DNA from: Xestospongia muta
Lineage: Eukaryota; Porifera; Demospongiae; Haplosclerida; Petrosiidae
Direction of reading: 5' to 3'
NCBI GenBank assembly: GCA_963693285.1
Contig: OY848918.1
Coordinates: 9,551,156-9,615,155, forward strand
DNA length: 64,000 bases
Position numbers and translations under genes: made by a program. Positions 37,770 through 50,030 of the stretch are shown here, one piece after another (position 1 is the stretch's first letter; each line of letters opens with the position of its first letter). The notes beneath the pieces were generated by a model that saw only the letters and a program-made list of their open reading frames with translations, was not told where the DNA came from and searched no databases.

Positions 37770-40700
37770 TCATATTGAGTCATAGACACTAGTACCAGCA
37801 ATATCTGTTGTTGACAGTTGACACTCATCATATATCACTTTACTCTCATCAGTTAGTTTAGACTGATGAAGACTGTATGGTTCACAGACTGTCATTTCAA
37901 TATCTTCATCAGGTCTATAGATAGACAGTGTATGAATTGACACAAGGCAATAAAAATATGACAACTTACCCACTCTCTTTGTTTACATTTAGAGGTAACA
38001 GTTTCTGTCCTATTGAGTCTGTATAAAATTAAAGTAAGTTTAAACACATAAATAATAAAGATTTAGAATAGTGAAGATTTACAATACCATTTATTATGTA
38101 TAAATTGTAACATATAACAAGATATCACTAAAGATAACAATAAAAAAACTTACCTAGTGTCTGTTTGATGATGATCTTTAGAAGAAGCAACAATTAGTCT
38201 GTATCAAAAATGATACATCTTTATACATGTAGACTTTTCTTACCGTCTGTTGTATATAAATTGTATTACATTAGCAATAGAACAAGCTATCACTACAGAT
38301 AATAATATACCAACAAGTACACCTAGTCCAGTAATAGAACTAGTACCAAGATATCAATATAAACATCAATTATTAGAGACAGTACCTTTTACTACTATCA
38401 GTACACAACGTAGGATCTGTTGTTGATGGCTCAACTAATGTTTGATTAGCAATAACTGTCCATACTCCATAACCATTAATAGTGTAACCACGTACACCAA
38501 ACAGATAACAGGTGTTACCTACCAAATCACTTATATTAACATTTATACTACTTTTATTAGTTTTAATCATTGGACTAAATACATCATTAGAACAACAACC
38601 ATCAGATTGATGAGTAGTGTACCCTATCTCATATGTGATAATGGGATAGTCTACAGGAATATAACTAGGTACACTCCATGAGATAACAGCCCATGTAGTA
38701 GACATCAAACTGGTTAGTGTACCAACTGGACCAGAAACTGAGTAGAAAGTGTAACTATTATCTATCATAACTGAGAATGTACTTACTAGTTCCAATTTGT
38801 ACTTCAACAGGATCACTGAAGGAACCTCTTCCAATAGAGTTGACACCAGCTACACTCATGTTATATACATTACCAAATACTAGATCATTCACAATGATAT
38901 ATCTCTCAGTACTGGTGAGGTTGTATCTGATACTATTGTTACTAATGATCACAATATACACAATAATTCTACCATTACATAGATGACAATCAATCTCTTC
39001 CCATATGATTTTGTTTGATGTCAAATTTACTGAAAGAGCCATAATTGACTTTGGTGATCCGAATGGAACTATATAATTATATTATTTAAATAATATTAAT
39101 AAATATCTTTTACCTGAAGTGGGTTTGTTTCACCAAATATCATCACTGGATTAGACTCTCCTAATACATTACCAGCTCTCACTGTGATGATATAGCTTGT
39201 ACCACTGAGCAATTCTCTTAATGTATAACTGAATGTTGTAGTGGACTGATAAGGGGTAACAGAGACCAATGTCACATTCAATGATAATAACTCAGAACAA
39301 AATGGACTATAGGAGATGTTGTAGTATGTTACATAGTTCCCATCTTTACTACTAGAACTAGTCCAGTTCACTGTAATAGTATTAGTTGAGACATCAGTCA
39401 CTAACAGACTAGTTTCTGGTATTGGAACTACACAATGAAGTAAGGTTATTTTTATCCAAAATATGAACTCACCATTAAATCTTAACAATGTTTGTGTACT
39501 ATTAATTGAAGGAAGATCTTTATATGAGTACACACTGATGTTATATGTACTCAATGTTAGTCCATTGATTATAACTTCATGTTCTGTAGTAGATAAAATC
39601 TTGTTGGTACCTACTACAGTAGTAGAGTTAATGACAATGACATATCCATTAGTCTGTGATAACATAATCCAGTTGATTTTAATACTAGTCTCATTCAAAA
39701 GATATGCCATCACATTAGATGGAAGACCTTTAGGAACTAGAAGACGAAACCTTGTTTAATAGCATAACAACTATTTTGGGTCTAATGGACCAATAGTCAC
39801 AGTTACAACTAATAAATATTAGTAAGTATCAGCTACAACTAATACGTATATATTATATCTGTATTGTGTTGTCTACTACTTAAGCAGTAACTAATAAAAC
39901 TAACTATGTGTGTTAAAAGTTAAGATATCAAAAACAAATTAATTATATTTTGTTTATGTATATTAGTTAAGATATTAGAACAAGTTTTGGAAAAACTTCA
40001 TGTACTATATATGTATAATATATTTATGTAGTACGTATATATGATATCAGATGAATAGCTATATACCTTGTAATATCACAGTGTCACTGTACTTCACTCC
40101 TTTATACATTGCTATACAGGTAACATTAACTGACACTCCGAGTGGATCAGGATATACCAGTAGTGTGTTGTTGTATATGAGGAGATCAGAATCAATTAAT
40201 GTATACATTGAGTTGTACTTCATCACTCCATTCACTAACCAGTAAACATCAGTAGTATCATTGACAATAGCTGTGATACAATGAATATGATATTGAGTGT
40301 TTTGAAGTTCAGTAATTGATGAGATAAATGTCCAATTTATTGATAAAATAACTAAATTATAAAGCAAAAATTTAAAAAAACGTCTGTACCATAAATACCT
40401 GAAAATAATGTTTGTACACTAGTTGTATTACTAGCAGGTCCCAGTATATCTTGATATGCTCTGATTGTGATGTTATAAGTTGTTGTTGACATAAGTCCCC
40501 TCAGTGTCATCACATTCTGACTACCTCCCTTTACCTGTTGTGTCACTGTGTGAGTATCACTAGTGACATTGACTACATATCCATCAGCATCAGCTAGAAT
40601 AGGTGTCCAACTGACAGTGATAGTTGTAGATGTCTTGTTGACCAGAACAGGAGGAGAGGGAATAAATCCTGGAGCTGATAGAATTACATATGACACATAA

Positions 40701-41607
40701 TCACAGTAATAGAAGTACTTACCAGTTACTGTAAGATAGCCACGTCTAATAATCTCACTAACTTTTTGATAAAACAAATGTCTAAGATCACCATTATTGG
40801 TTGACCGACTAAATATTCCACTATTGATCTCCTCTGCATACCAAGTAACAGTAAGATTACGAACAATTGTATTATTAATACTATAAAGGGTTTGATTCTC
40901 AATACTACAACTGTATCCAAAGTGTGCTGATACACAATTAAATTTGTTACTTTTACTAATGTAATACCATCCAAAATTCTTTTCCAGTCCACTTAGAATA
41001 CACTGTAGTGTGTATTGTTGTGGTACAACTGTCATATCAGAAGGAAGTTCAACAACACTGAAGTTTAAGATTGCTACATGTTCTAAAGTAGATCAGTAAC
41101 AAATGACAGTGTGTACCAGTACAATATGAGATATAACTTACTGAATATATTAACAGTGATGATGTTGGTAGTAGGATCAGAACAATTACTAGGTAGACAA
41201 CACTTGAATGTATTGTTATTATCTTCTGAATCAGATTCACGAAATTCTTGTCCATTAGGTTTATATACAGTGATGCTAGCAGGATTATTAGAGACAATAC
41301 AACGAAGAGGATCGTTGATATTATTGTTGTTACAGTTGACAGGTTGTCCACTAGGATTAATCCATTGTCCTCCAGATAAAGTAGAATTTGGCAACATACA
41401 CTGAAGCTTGTTCACTGATGTGATGTACATTTTATTAATGTATGAGCCATCATGATAACAATCTCCTTTGAACATCAGGTAGATACCTAGAATATTATTA
41501 ATAAATGATGTAATACACACATCAACTCGCTTACCTGAGTTTGGTGGACAATTACTAATAACTTCACTGACATATAACAAGAAGAAAGTCTTTAGTAATA
41601 CTGACAT
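37770..41607 (-). CDS. Receptor E: full-length tail-type receptor, nearly intact
   Basis: The signal exon (41541-41607, MSVLLKTFFLLYVSEV) is followed by Ig1 class alpha (41150-41500), Ig2 class 1 (40727-41085), FN3-a (40402-40675), Ig3 (40073-40345), FN3-b (39473-39738), FN3-c (39114-39430), FN3-d (38787-39070), FN3-e (38397-38745), membrane exon (38250-38340), cytoplasmic exons (38155-38200, 37980-38025) and tail exon (37770-37912, ending TSVYDSI). Two possible lesions exist. FN3-c lacks one T in a run near 39124, which shifts the frame at the exon end. The middle cytoplasmic exon is shortened, so its inclusion gives a stop right after the next junction. Skipping that exon restores the tail. 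It may be a very young pseudogene or carry a sequence error. Confidence 0.65.
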
Positions 41608-41629
41608 TGTTTTATTCTTAACAAAGCCT

Positions 41630-42365
41630 CTTTCTAATTTTCAATACATTTGCTATGAAGTATACCTGATATTTTACATCGTCTCTTGTATAACAGTATT
41701 TTAATAGTTATATATGATATGATAACAATCAGAGTTGATGTTCTTGATGCACATAAACGTCCAAAAATAACAATAAGTGTCTCTGTTAACAAATGAGTGT
41801 TATTATAAAACAAACTACATAAAGTACAAGGATTGGGACTATCTTCTACATATTTATAACATTATTTTTCCTAGTTATATTCACAGTGGTAATTATATTG
41901 TTTCTGCCTGTCATTGACAATATCAACGTTGTATTCTCATCATGATAGAATAGAATACTTAAAGTCTGTGACAACTTCTGGATTAAATGTATGTATATTT
42001 TTACATTAAAAGGAAATGTCAATAAATTCAAAACATAAAGAGTATGCATGCCATAAAAATTGATTGGTTGATGTAACCAACATATTGTTATACAAGTTGC
42101 ATGTGGTGAAGTTAGCATGATGTAAAAGTAAACATTAAATTACAAATCTACTATTAGCTGCGTAAACCGTAGTACATTAGTAATCAAAACAGTGTTATCA
42201 TTAAGTTTACATCATACTAAGTTTGCTAGATGTAACCTGTATAAACAATATGTTGCTTAAATCAACAAATCAATTTTTACAGTTATCCAGAGTTACCTTG
42301 AACTTTTAATATTGCTGAAGAACTTGTTACGTTATAAGGAGTTGTACTACCCAGAATAACATATT
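41630..42365 (-). pseudogene. Remnant of small Ig-TM gene upstream of receptor E
   Basis: The membrane exon (about 41634-41790) is open: it starts TLIVIFGRLCASRTSTLIV, has a basic tail and ends CIEN with a stop just before the ATG of receptor E. The short exon (about 41865-41975) encodes HDENTTLILSMTGRNN and VNITRKNN. The end of the Ig exon is at 42297-42365. The rest of the Ig exon is missing, because an inverted segment begins there. Confidence 0.5.
42053..42280. mobile_element. Foldback MITE, copy 2
   Basis: The arms are long: taaaaattgattggttgatg on the left pairs with the complement of the right end atcaacaaatcaattttta. The element is noncoding and occupies the same intron of the small Ig-TM family as copies at 12440 and 58666. 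Confidence 0.7.
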
Positions 42366-42369
42366 ATAA

Positions 42370-43085
42370 GGCAAATTATATTGAAAATTAGCAGTGAGAC
42401 TGTAAATTTATTGAAATTTTTGTATTCAGAGTCTTAAATATAGTAGTACATAACACACATTGCTAGTTATAGTATCTATGGAGTTATATGATAACATGAT
42501 GAACTAGTAATGTATGGAGGAGAGACATTTGTCTGATTATATCATGTCTTAAACTCATGTCCACATAATTAAGTCAATTGTACAGCTATAAACATAAACA
42601 GTTAAAATATACAAGTCTATTTGTATAGTGTAGACTATATATAATTATTAGTATAATATATATAAATTGACTAGTTATAATATTTGTAATACATGTATAA
42701 GACAAACAAGATTAATTGCAACTCAAAGAGACAGCAAACTTTTTTGTCTTATGATTTAGCTATTTTGTTCACTATGCTGCCAATATGGATGTAAGACTAT
42801 CTGAGAACAATAAACACTTTAAATTGTTTCAGATCTTTCATCAGATCCTTACTCTATATAATGTCAGCTTGGTCAACAAGCTATCTTGTTTTGTTATGGT
42901 CATGGTTCATATCTCTACTGGTTTTTTAATGAAGTAAATTCTGAGAATATGATAACTCAAGAGTTAGAAACTAGAGGAATTAGTTTTAGTGGATACTATA
43001 ATACTATAATCATTATCCTCCATATTATGATAGATGTGATATTTAACATTTATATACATGACTGATAACAACTATCTTAATAATA
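42370..43085 (+). pseudogene. Second inverted segment of small Ig-TM family
   Basis: This parallels the 12.75-13.39 kb inversion: spacer block, first exon (about 42715-42795) and Ig exon (about 42835-43060), all on the plus strand. The Ig frame has stops and a repeated atactataatactataatc. The left junction lies at the same point of the Ig exon as in the 12.7 kb copy, so both probably derive from one inversion that was later duplicated. Confidence 0.6.
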
Positions 43086-43089
43086 ATAC

Positions 43090-43775
43090 TGAATTACCTT
43101 AACTATACCATAGTGGCATGTTTGATGTAACCACAAATGTATCCTTGTACTTTCCCTTGGGTGTAGTGATAGAAGGTCCTTACATGTTTGGATCATTTTA
43201 TAAACTTACTTTTATCTACATATAACTATTTGCTCAAACTCCAACATGTGATCAGACATTGTATCATGAAATTACATTATTTGTTTCATGAATTTTAAAT
43301 AATCACAATCAAAAAACTATGAAAATAATATAACCTCACATGATATTTTAATTAAATTAAAATGTAAAGTATTAACATATATTGAAATATTGACTTATAA
43401 CATAAATATTAGAACTTCTTTCCACTCTAATATCTATACTTAAAATAGTTTATTGTACTTCGTAATTAGCTAATGAAATAACAAATTACAGCAACTATTA
43501 TCACAAGCTATACATAATTCAGTGTGTGTGTAATGTAAACTACTTGAACTATTATTAGTAGTTACCATATTGGTGTTATCTATATCCAGTATATTGTGTT
43601 GACCTCTCATGTATGAATATCTTTATCAGTTGTTATATAAAGAGAAGTAGTTGAGGCAAACAGTTAGTTCTGTCCAGACAATATTTGGAGTCAGAGATAG
43701 TTGTAGGTTGAATAACCTACACTACATGTGTTTATAGCTACCTAGTGTAGCCATAAATATATTATATGTGTTTAT
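43090..43775. repeat. Array spacer repeat with a unique insert
   Basis: No gene is seen. Bases 43115-43470 match the spacer block found at 5.3-5.7 and 50.4-50.63 kb. Bases 43510-43720 have no counterpart that I noticed elsewhere in the window. Confidence 0.4.
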
Positions 43776-43779
43776 TTAT

Positions 43780-44670
43780 GAACTAAAGTTAGCATATGTA
43801 CTGTTCATTGCCAGATAGAACTGGATGACATCATAAATAGAAGTATATTGTTCCTGTACAAGACAACATGAGATATCAATGTCTTATTAACAAACTACTC
43901 TATTACTACCAGTGTAGTCACAGCTCCTGGTTTGCTTCTTTTAACAGCTTTAGTCACTTGAAATACATCTATTACACCTTCTGTCTTACACTGTTCTAGA
44001 GCAATACTTATTGAACAGTATACTCCAGAACGACTCACTGTGTCACTAGAGGAAAAGGAGATGGAAGAAGGAACTATTGTCATGTGTACAATCTCTCTAC
44101 CTGCAGTGTACAACTATTGGTCCTCCTCTAATTTTTGCTTTATTTTAATAACTCCATCAATAACTTGTAACAATGTCTGAGGTTGTTTGACACAACCATT
44201 AGTAGGCCAGTCCAGTACTTGGAACTGAACTAAATTGTAAGTCAAGCCCTTAATAAATAATGGTACCACTAATTTCATATCTTTTGTGATAGCTATGTCA
44301 CTTTATTAGATAAATTGCTTACAAGAAAATTTCTCTCAATATATACTTGCTTCTCCTCTTCTGAAGTACATTTTATATAGTATTCACCATATTGAACAAT
44401 GTCTGTTGTTGGCCAGTACTGATAACATGTTTCCTAATTCGGTGCAACATAAACAAATATGCAAATGTTAATACTAACAATTTAACTTTCATTCTCTTCT
44501 AGTTCACATAACATAACAATAGCAGACACTTTATAATCCATTATTATCTTCCAAAAGTCTCTGGTAGTGTTCTCCATTGGACTCTGTGCTATAATGAATT
44601 TCTTCTCACATTAACCCTAATGAAGAATTGATTAATAAAAATCAATTTATTAACTCACATTTAAGAAAGA
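43780..44670 (-). pseudogene. Orphan D2 phosphatase fragment
   Basis: Exons of the second phosphatase domain run on the minus strand without D1 or an ectodomain: a final exon like EQYTSIYDVIQFYLAMN (about 43800-43860), the exon with DTVSRSGVYCSISIALEQC (43900-44050), and exons with WPTNGCVKQPQTLLQV (44110-44250), CTSEEEKQVY (44300-44430) and DFWKMIMDYKVSAIVM (44490-44610). At about 44670 it is fused to a receptor signal exon. No promoter-proximal part exists. Confidence 0.65.
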
Positions 44671-45350
44671 GGACAATTACTAATACCTTTACTACTGACT
44701 CATAATAAAAAGATAATACAATTGTCATTATCTTATTACTAACAGAGACTTTCTCATTAATCTTCAGTATATATCCAATATTCCGCATAATATTATAATA
44801 TTACATATGATTATTAAAGATAGGATGCTTACTGCACTAAACAAGGAAATGTAGAAATGACAAAGTATCAATAACAGTAACTATGTTGTCAATAAACACT
44901 GTATCATTTACTCAACCAAACATTTCGATTATTATTAGTATAGTTTAATAAAGTGTTTAAACTAGATATGTACTGTCTATACTACAACTAACTATATCAT
45001 GTTGAAAACTGGAAGTCTGTAAATATAAACTGAAGAGTACATTGTATGCTGTTGTCTTTCACACTGTCAGTTTGACAATCACATGTACAGTGTTTGATGA
45101 GAGTAATGTAATAAATATCTACCAATAGATATCAGGTTTGATGTCAATTTACCTTATGATTTTTATTTTGGCAAATTAATTAGTTATTTGAAGTTATCTC
45201 ATTGGTCTAACTAATGTAAATATATCATCATGCATATTTGAAACATGACATAAAAATAAGTCTTTTAAAAATAGCATATGAATATAAAGTACAGCAATAA
45301 CATGACAACACCTACAATTATTGACAACATAGTCAGTTAATATGTATTAT
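44671..45350. repeat. Signal-exon remnant and shared intergenic region
   Basis: Bases 44675-44735 on the minus strand are a damaged receptor signal exon. From 44740 to 45340 the sequence parallels 37.13-37.76 kb. No coding region is visible in the rest. Confidence 0.5.
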
Positions 45351-45354
45351 GAAT

Positions 45355-45497
45355 TCATATTGACTCATAGACACTGGTATTAGCAATATCTATTGTTGAC
45401 AGTTGACACTCATCATATATCACTTTATTATCATCAGTTGGTTTAGACTGATGAAGACAGTATGGCTCACAGACTTGCATTTCAATATCTTCATTAG
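45355..45497 (-). other. ITIM-like cytoplasmic tail exon of receptor C
   Basis: The exon starts PNEDIEMQVCEPY and ends with SVYESI before the stop. S-x-Y-x-x-I fits the ITIM consensus (S/I/V/L)xYxx(I/V/L). Homologous exons are at 34051-34193, 37770-37912 and 55868-56010. The acceptor ctatctatag is conserved in these copies, with one base changed at 55.9 kb. Confidence 0.7.
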
Positions 45498-48400
45498 GTC
45501 TATAGATAGACAGTGTAAGAATTAACACAAAGTAACAGAAATATGACAACTTATATACCCACTCTCTTTTAGATATTCTCTTTTAAAGGTAACAGTTTCT
45601 GCCCTATTGAGTCAGTATAAATTAAAACAGATTTACGAATAAGAAAGATTTACTATACTGTCTGCTGTATATAAATTGCATGGTTTTAGCAATAGATCAC
45701 TACAGAATACATTATGACAACATACCCATTGTCTGTTTGATTTTGATCTTTAGAAGAAGTGACAATTAATCTGCATCGAAGACAATACATCTTTATACAT
45801 GTAGACTTTTCTTACCGTCTGTTGTGTATAAATTGTATTACATTAGCAATAGAACAAGCTATCACTACTGATAATAATATGCCAACAAGTACACCCAGTC
45901 CAGTAATAGAACTAGTACAAGATATCAATATTAATATCAAACAGTAGACACAGTACCTTTTACAACCATTGGTACACAATGTAGGATCTGTCATTGATGG
46001 ATCAACTAATGTTTGATTAGCAATAACTGTCCACACTCCATAACCATTAACAGTGTAACCACGTACACCAAACAGATAACAGGTGTTACCTATCAGATCA
46101 CTTATATTAACATTTGTACTACTTGTATTAGTTTTAATCATTGGAGTAAACTCATCACTAGGAGAACAACCACAATCAGACTGATGAGTAGTGTACCCTA
46201 TCTCATATGTGATAATGGGATAGTCTACAGGAATATAACTAGGTACACTCCATGAGATAACAGCCCATGTAGTAGACATCAAACTAGTCGTTGTACCAAC
46301 TGGACCAGTAGCTGTGTAAAAAGTATATTTATTACCTATAATAACTGACAATGTACTTACTAGTTCCAATCTGTACTTCAACAGGATCACTGAAGGGGCC
46401 TCTTCCAATAGAGTTCACACCAGCTACACTCATGTTATATACATTACCTAATACTAGATCATTCACAACGATATATCTCTTAGTACTAGTGAGGTTGTAT
46501 GTGATACTATTGTTACTAATAATCACAATATATTCAATAATTCTACCATTACGTAGATGACAATCAATCTCTTCCCATATGATTTTGTTTGCTGTCAAAT
46601 TTACTGAAAGAGCTATAATTGACTTTGGTGATCCAAATGGAGCTATAAATTATATTATTAAAATAATATTAATAAATATATTTTACCTGAAGTGGGTTTT
46701 GTTTCACCAAATATCATCACTGGACTAGACTCTCCTAATACATTACCAGCTTTTACTGTGACGATATAGTTTATACCACTGAGCAATTCTCTTAATGTAA
46801 TTGTAATTGTAGTGAATGTGGGAGAACTAACAAAGACCAATGCCACTTTCACTGAAAAGAATTCAGAACAGAATGGACTATATGAGATGTTGTAGTATGT
46901 TACATAGTTCCCATTCTTACTAATAGGACTAGTCCAGTTCACTGAAATAGTAGTAGTTGAGACATCAGTCACTAATAGACTAGTTACTGGTGTGGGAACT
47001 ACACAATAAAGTAAGGTTTTTTTATCCAAATATGAACTCACCATCAAATCTTAACAATAATTGTGTACTATTAATTGAAGGAAGATCTTTATATGAGTAC
47101 ACACTGATGTTATATGTACTCAATGTTAGTCCATTGATTATAATTTCATGTACTGTAGTAGATAATATTTTGTTGGTACCTACTCCAGTAGTAGAGTTAA
47201 TGACAATGACATATCCATTAGTCTGTGATGACATAGTCCAGTTGACTTTGATACTAGTCTCATTTAAAATATATGCCATCACATTAGATGGAGGACCAGT
47301 GGGAGCTATAAAATTAAATTTTTTTTAATAGAGCAATAACTATTTGTGTCCCAATAGACCTATAGTCACAATAATATAATGCATATAATAATAAATAAAT
47401 TTATTGTTTGCTAATTAAATAAGCAGTAAATAATAAATGAACTATGTTTTGTTTAAGTATATTAGTTAAGATATCAGAACAAAATTATAGAAATCCTACA
47501 AATAGTTTATAAATTTGTTAAAACAAACAAAGTTAAAGCAAAGTTATGGTACTATAGTAGTATAGTATAGTAGATTATATATGTGATATCAGATGAAGAG
47601 CTATATACCTTGTAATATCACAGTGTTACTGTAGTTCACTCCTTTATACATTGCTATACAGATAACATTAACTGACACTCCCAGTGGATCAGGATATTCC
47701 AGTAGTGTGTTGTTGTATATGAGGAGATCAGAATTAATTAATGTATACATTGAGTTGTACTTTATCACTCCATTCACTAACCAGTAAACATCAGTACTAG
47801 CATTGACAGTAGTTGTAATACAATCAATATGATATTGAGTGTTTTGAAGTTTAATAATTGATGAGATAAATGCCCAACTTACTGATAAAATAACTAAATT
47901 ATAAAGCAAAAATTTAAAAAACTACTGTACCATAAATACCTGAAAATAATGTTTGTACACTAGTTGTATTACTAGCAGGTCCCAATATATCTTGATATGC
48001 TCTGATTGTGATGTTATAAGTTGTTCCTGGTATTAGTTCTTCTAGTGTCATCATATTCTGACTACCTCCCTTCACCTGTTGTGTCACAGTGTGAGTATCA
48101 CTAGTGGCATTGACTACATATCCATCAGCATCAGATGGAACAGGTATCCAACTGACAGTGATAGTGGTAGATGTCTTATTGACCAAAATAGGAGGTGAGA
48201 AAATAAATCCTGGAGCTGATAGGATTACGTATGACACATAATCACAGTAATAGAAGTACTTACCAGTTACTGTAAGATAGCCATGTCTAATAATCTCACT
48301 AACTTTTTGATAAAACAAATGTCTATGATCACCATTAATGGTTGACTGACTAAATATTCCACTATTGATCTCCTCTGCATACCAAGTAACAGTTAGATTA

Positions 48401-49148
48401 TGAACTATTGTATTATTAATACTATAAAGGGTTTGATTCTCAATACTACAACTGTATCCAAAGTGTGCTGATACACAATTAAATTTGTTACTTGTACTAA
48501 TGTAATACCATCCAAAATTCTTTTGCAGTCCACTTAGAATACACTGTAGTGTGTATTGTTGTGGTACAACTGTCATATCAAAAGGAAGTTCAACAACACT
48601 GAAGTTTAAGATTACTACATGTTCTAAAGTAGATCAGTAACAAATGACAGTGTGTACTAGTACAATATGAGATATAACTTACTGAATATATTAACAGTGA
48701 TGATGTTGGTAGTAGGATCAGAACAGTTACTAGGTAGACAACACTTGAATGTATTGTTATTATCTTCTGAATCAAATTCACGAAATTCTTGTCCATTAGG
48801 TTTATATACACTGATGCTAGCAGGATTATTAGAGACAATACAACGAAGAGGATCGTTGATATTATTGTTGTTACAGTTGACAGGTTGTCCACTAGGATTA
48901 ATCCATTGTCCTCCAGATAAAGTAGAATTCGGTAACACACACTGAATCTTGCTTGTTGGTGTGATGTATCTTTCATTGATGAATGAGCCATTAGGATAAC
49001 AATCTCCTTTGAACATCAGGTAGATACCTAGAATATTATCAAGAAATGATGTAATACATACATCAACTCACTTACCTGAGTTTGGTGGACAGTTACTAAT
49101 AGCTTCACTGACATATAATAAGAAGAAAGTCTTCAGTAATACTGACAT
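45355..49148 (-). CDS. Receptor C: intact full-length tail-type Ig/FN3 receptor
   Basis: The signal exon (about 49077-49148, MSVLLKTFFLLYVSEA) is followed by Ig1 class alpha (48683-49025), Ig2 class 1 (48270-48620), FN3-a (47943-48215), Ig3 (47610-47885), FN3-b (47040-47310), FN3-c (46688-47005), FN3-d (46360-46645), FN3-e (45960-46310), membrane exon (45827-45910) and cytoplasmic exons. The membrane segment reads SITGLGVLVGILLSVVIACS. The tail exon (45355-45497) has CEPYCLHQ, VIYDECQL and a terminal TSVYESI, an ITIM-like site. All ectodomain frames are open, and sequons such as NCT, NNT and NIT are frequent. The middle cytoplasmic exon near 45560-45610 has lost its AG acceptor, but skipping it keeps frame. 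It should signal through tail phosphorylation rather than catalysis. Confidence 0.83.
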
Positions 49149-49174
49149 TGTCTTATTCTTAACAAAGCCTCTTT

Positions 49175-50030
49175 CTAATCTTCAATACATTTGCTATGAA
49201 GTATATCTGATATTCTACAATGTCTCTTGTATAATAGTATTTTAATAGTCATACATGATATGATAACAATCAGAGTTAATGTTGTTAATGTAAATAAACA
49301 TCCAAAAATAACAGTAAGTGTCTTTATAACCAAATGAGTGTTTTTATAAAACAAATTACACAGAATACAAGGATTGGAATTATCTTCTACATATTTATAA
49401 CATTATTTTTCTAGTTATATTCACTGTTGTGGTTATATTGTTTCTGCCTGTCATTGACAATATCAATATTGATTCTCATCATGATAGAATAGAATACTTT
49501 AAAGTCTGTGATAACTTCTGGATTAAATATATGTATATTTTTACATTAAAAAGAAACTTTAATAAATTCAAAACATGAAGAGTTACCTGAACTTGTAATA
49601 TTGCTAAAGAATTTGTTGCATTATAAGGAGTTGTATTACTCAGAATAACACAGTATACTTCAGTATTATTATTAAGACAGTTACCAGTCATGTATAAATA
49701 TAAATGTTGAATATCACATCCATCATAATATGGAGGATAATGATTGTAGTATTTACTAAAACTAATTTCTTCTAGTTTCTAACTCTTCAGTTGTCATATT
49801 CTGATAATTAATTTAAAAAAAACAGTAGAAATATGAACCATAACAAAACAAGGTAGCTTGTTGACCAAGCTGACATTATATAGAGTAAGGATCTAATGAA
49901 AGATCTGAAACAATGTAAAGTGTTTATTGTTCTCAGATAGTCTTATATTCATAATGGCAGCATAGTGAACAAAATAACTAACTCATAAGACAAAGAAGTT
50001 TGCTGTCTCTTTGAGTTGCAATTCATCTTG
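49175..50030 (-). pseudogene. Small Ig-TM gene upstream of receptor C, most complete copy
   Basis: The order is first exon (about 49955-50025, possible start MNCNSKRQQ), Ig exon (about 49588-49915), short exon (about 49400-49530) and membrane exon (49175-49310). The membrane exon is open (TLTVIFGCLFTLTTLTLIV, then a basic tail ending CIED). Its stop lies 26 bases before the ATG of receptor C. The Ig exon end is open (GNCLNNNTEVYCVILSNTTP), but its first half has stops (for example after DPYSI). The gene therefore looks inactive here, though it shows the ancestral plan: a small type I membrane protein with one Ig domain. Confidence 0.55.

Noticed and set aside
41111..41404. Plus-strand open frame MRYNLLNILTVMM... 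repeated at each Ig1 copy
   Set aside because: It lies antisense to the Ig1 exon. Its openness follows from the codon make-up of the real exon on the minus strand.
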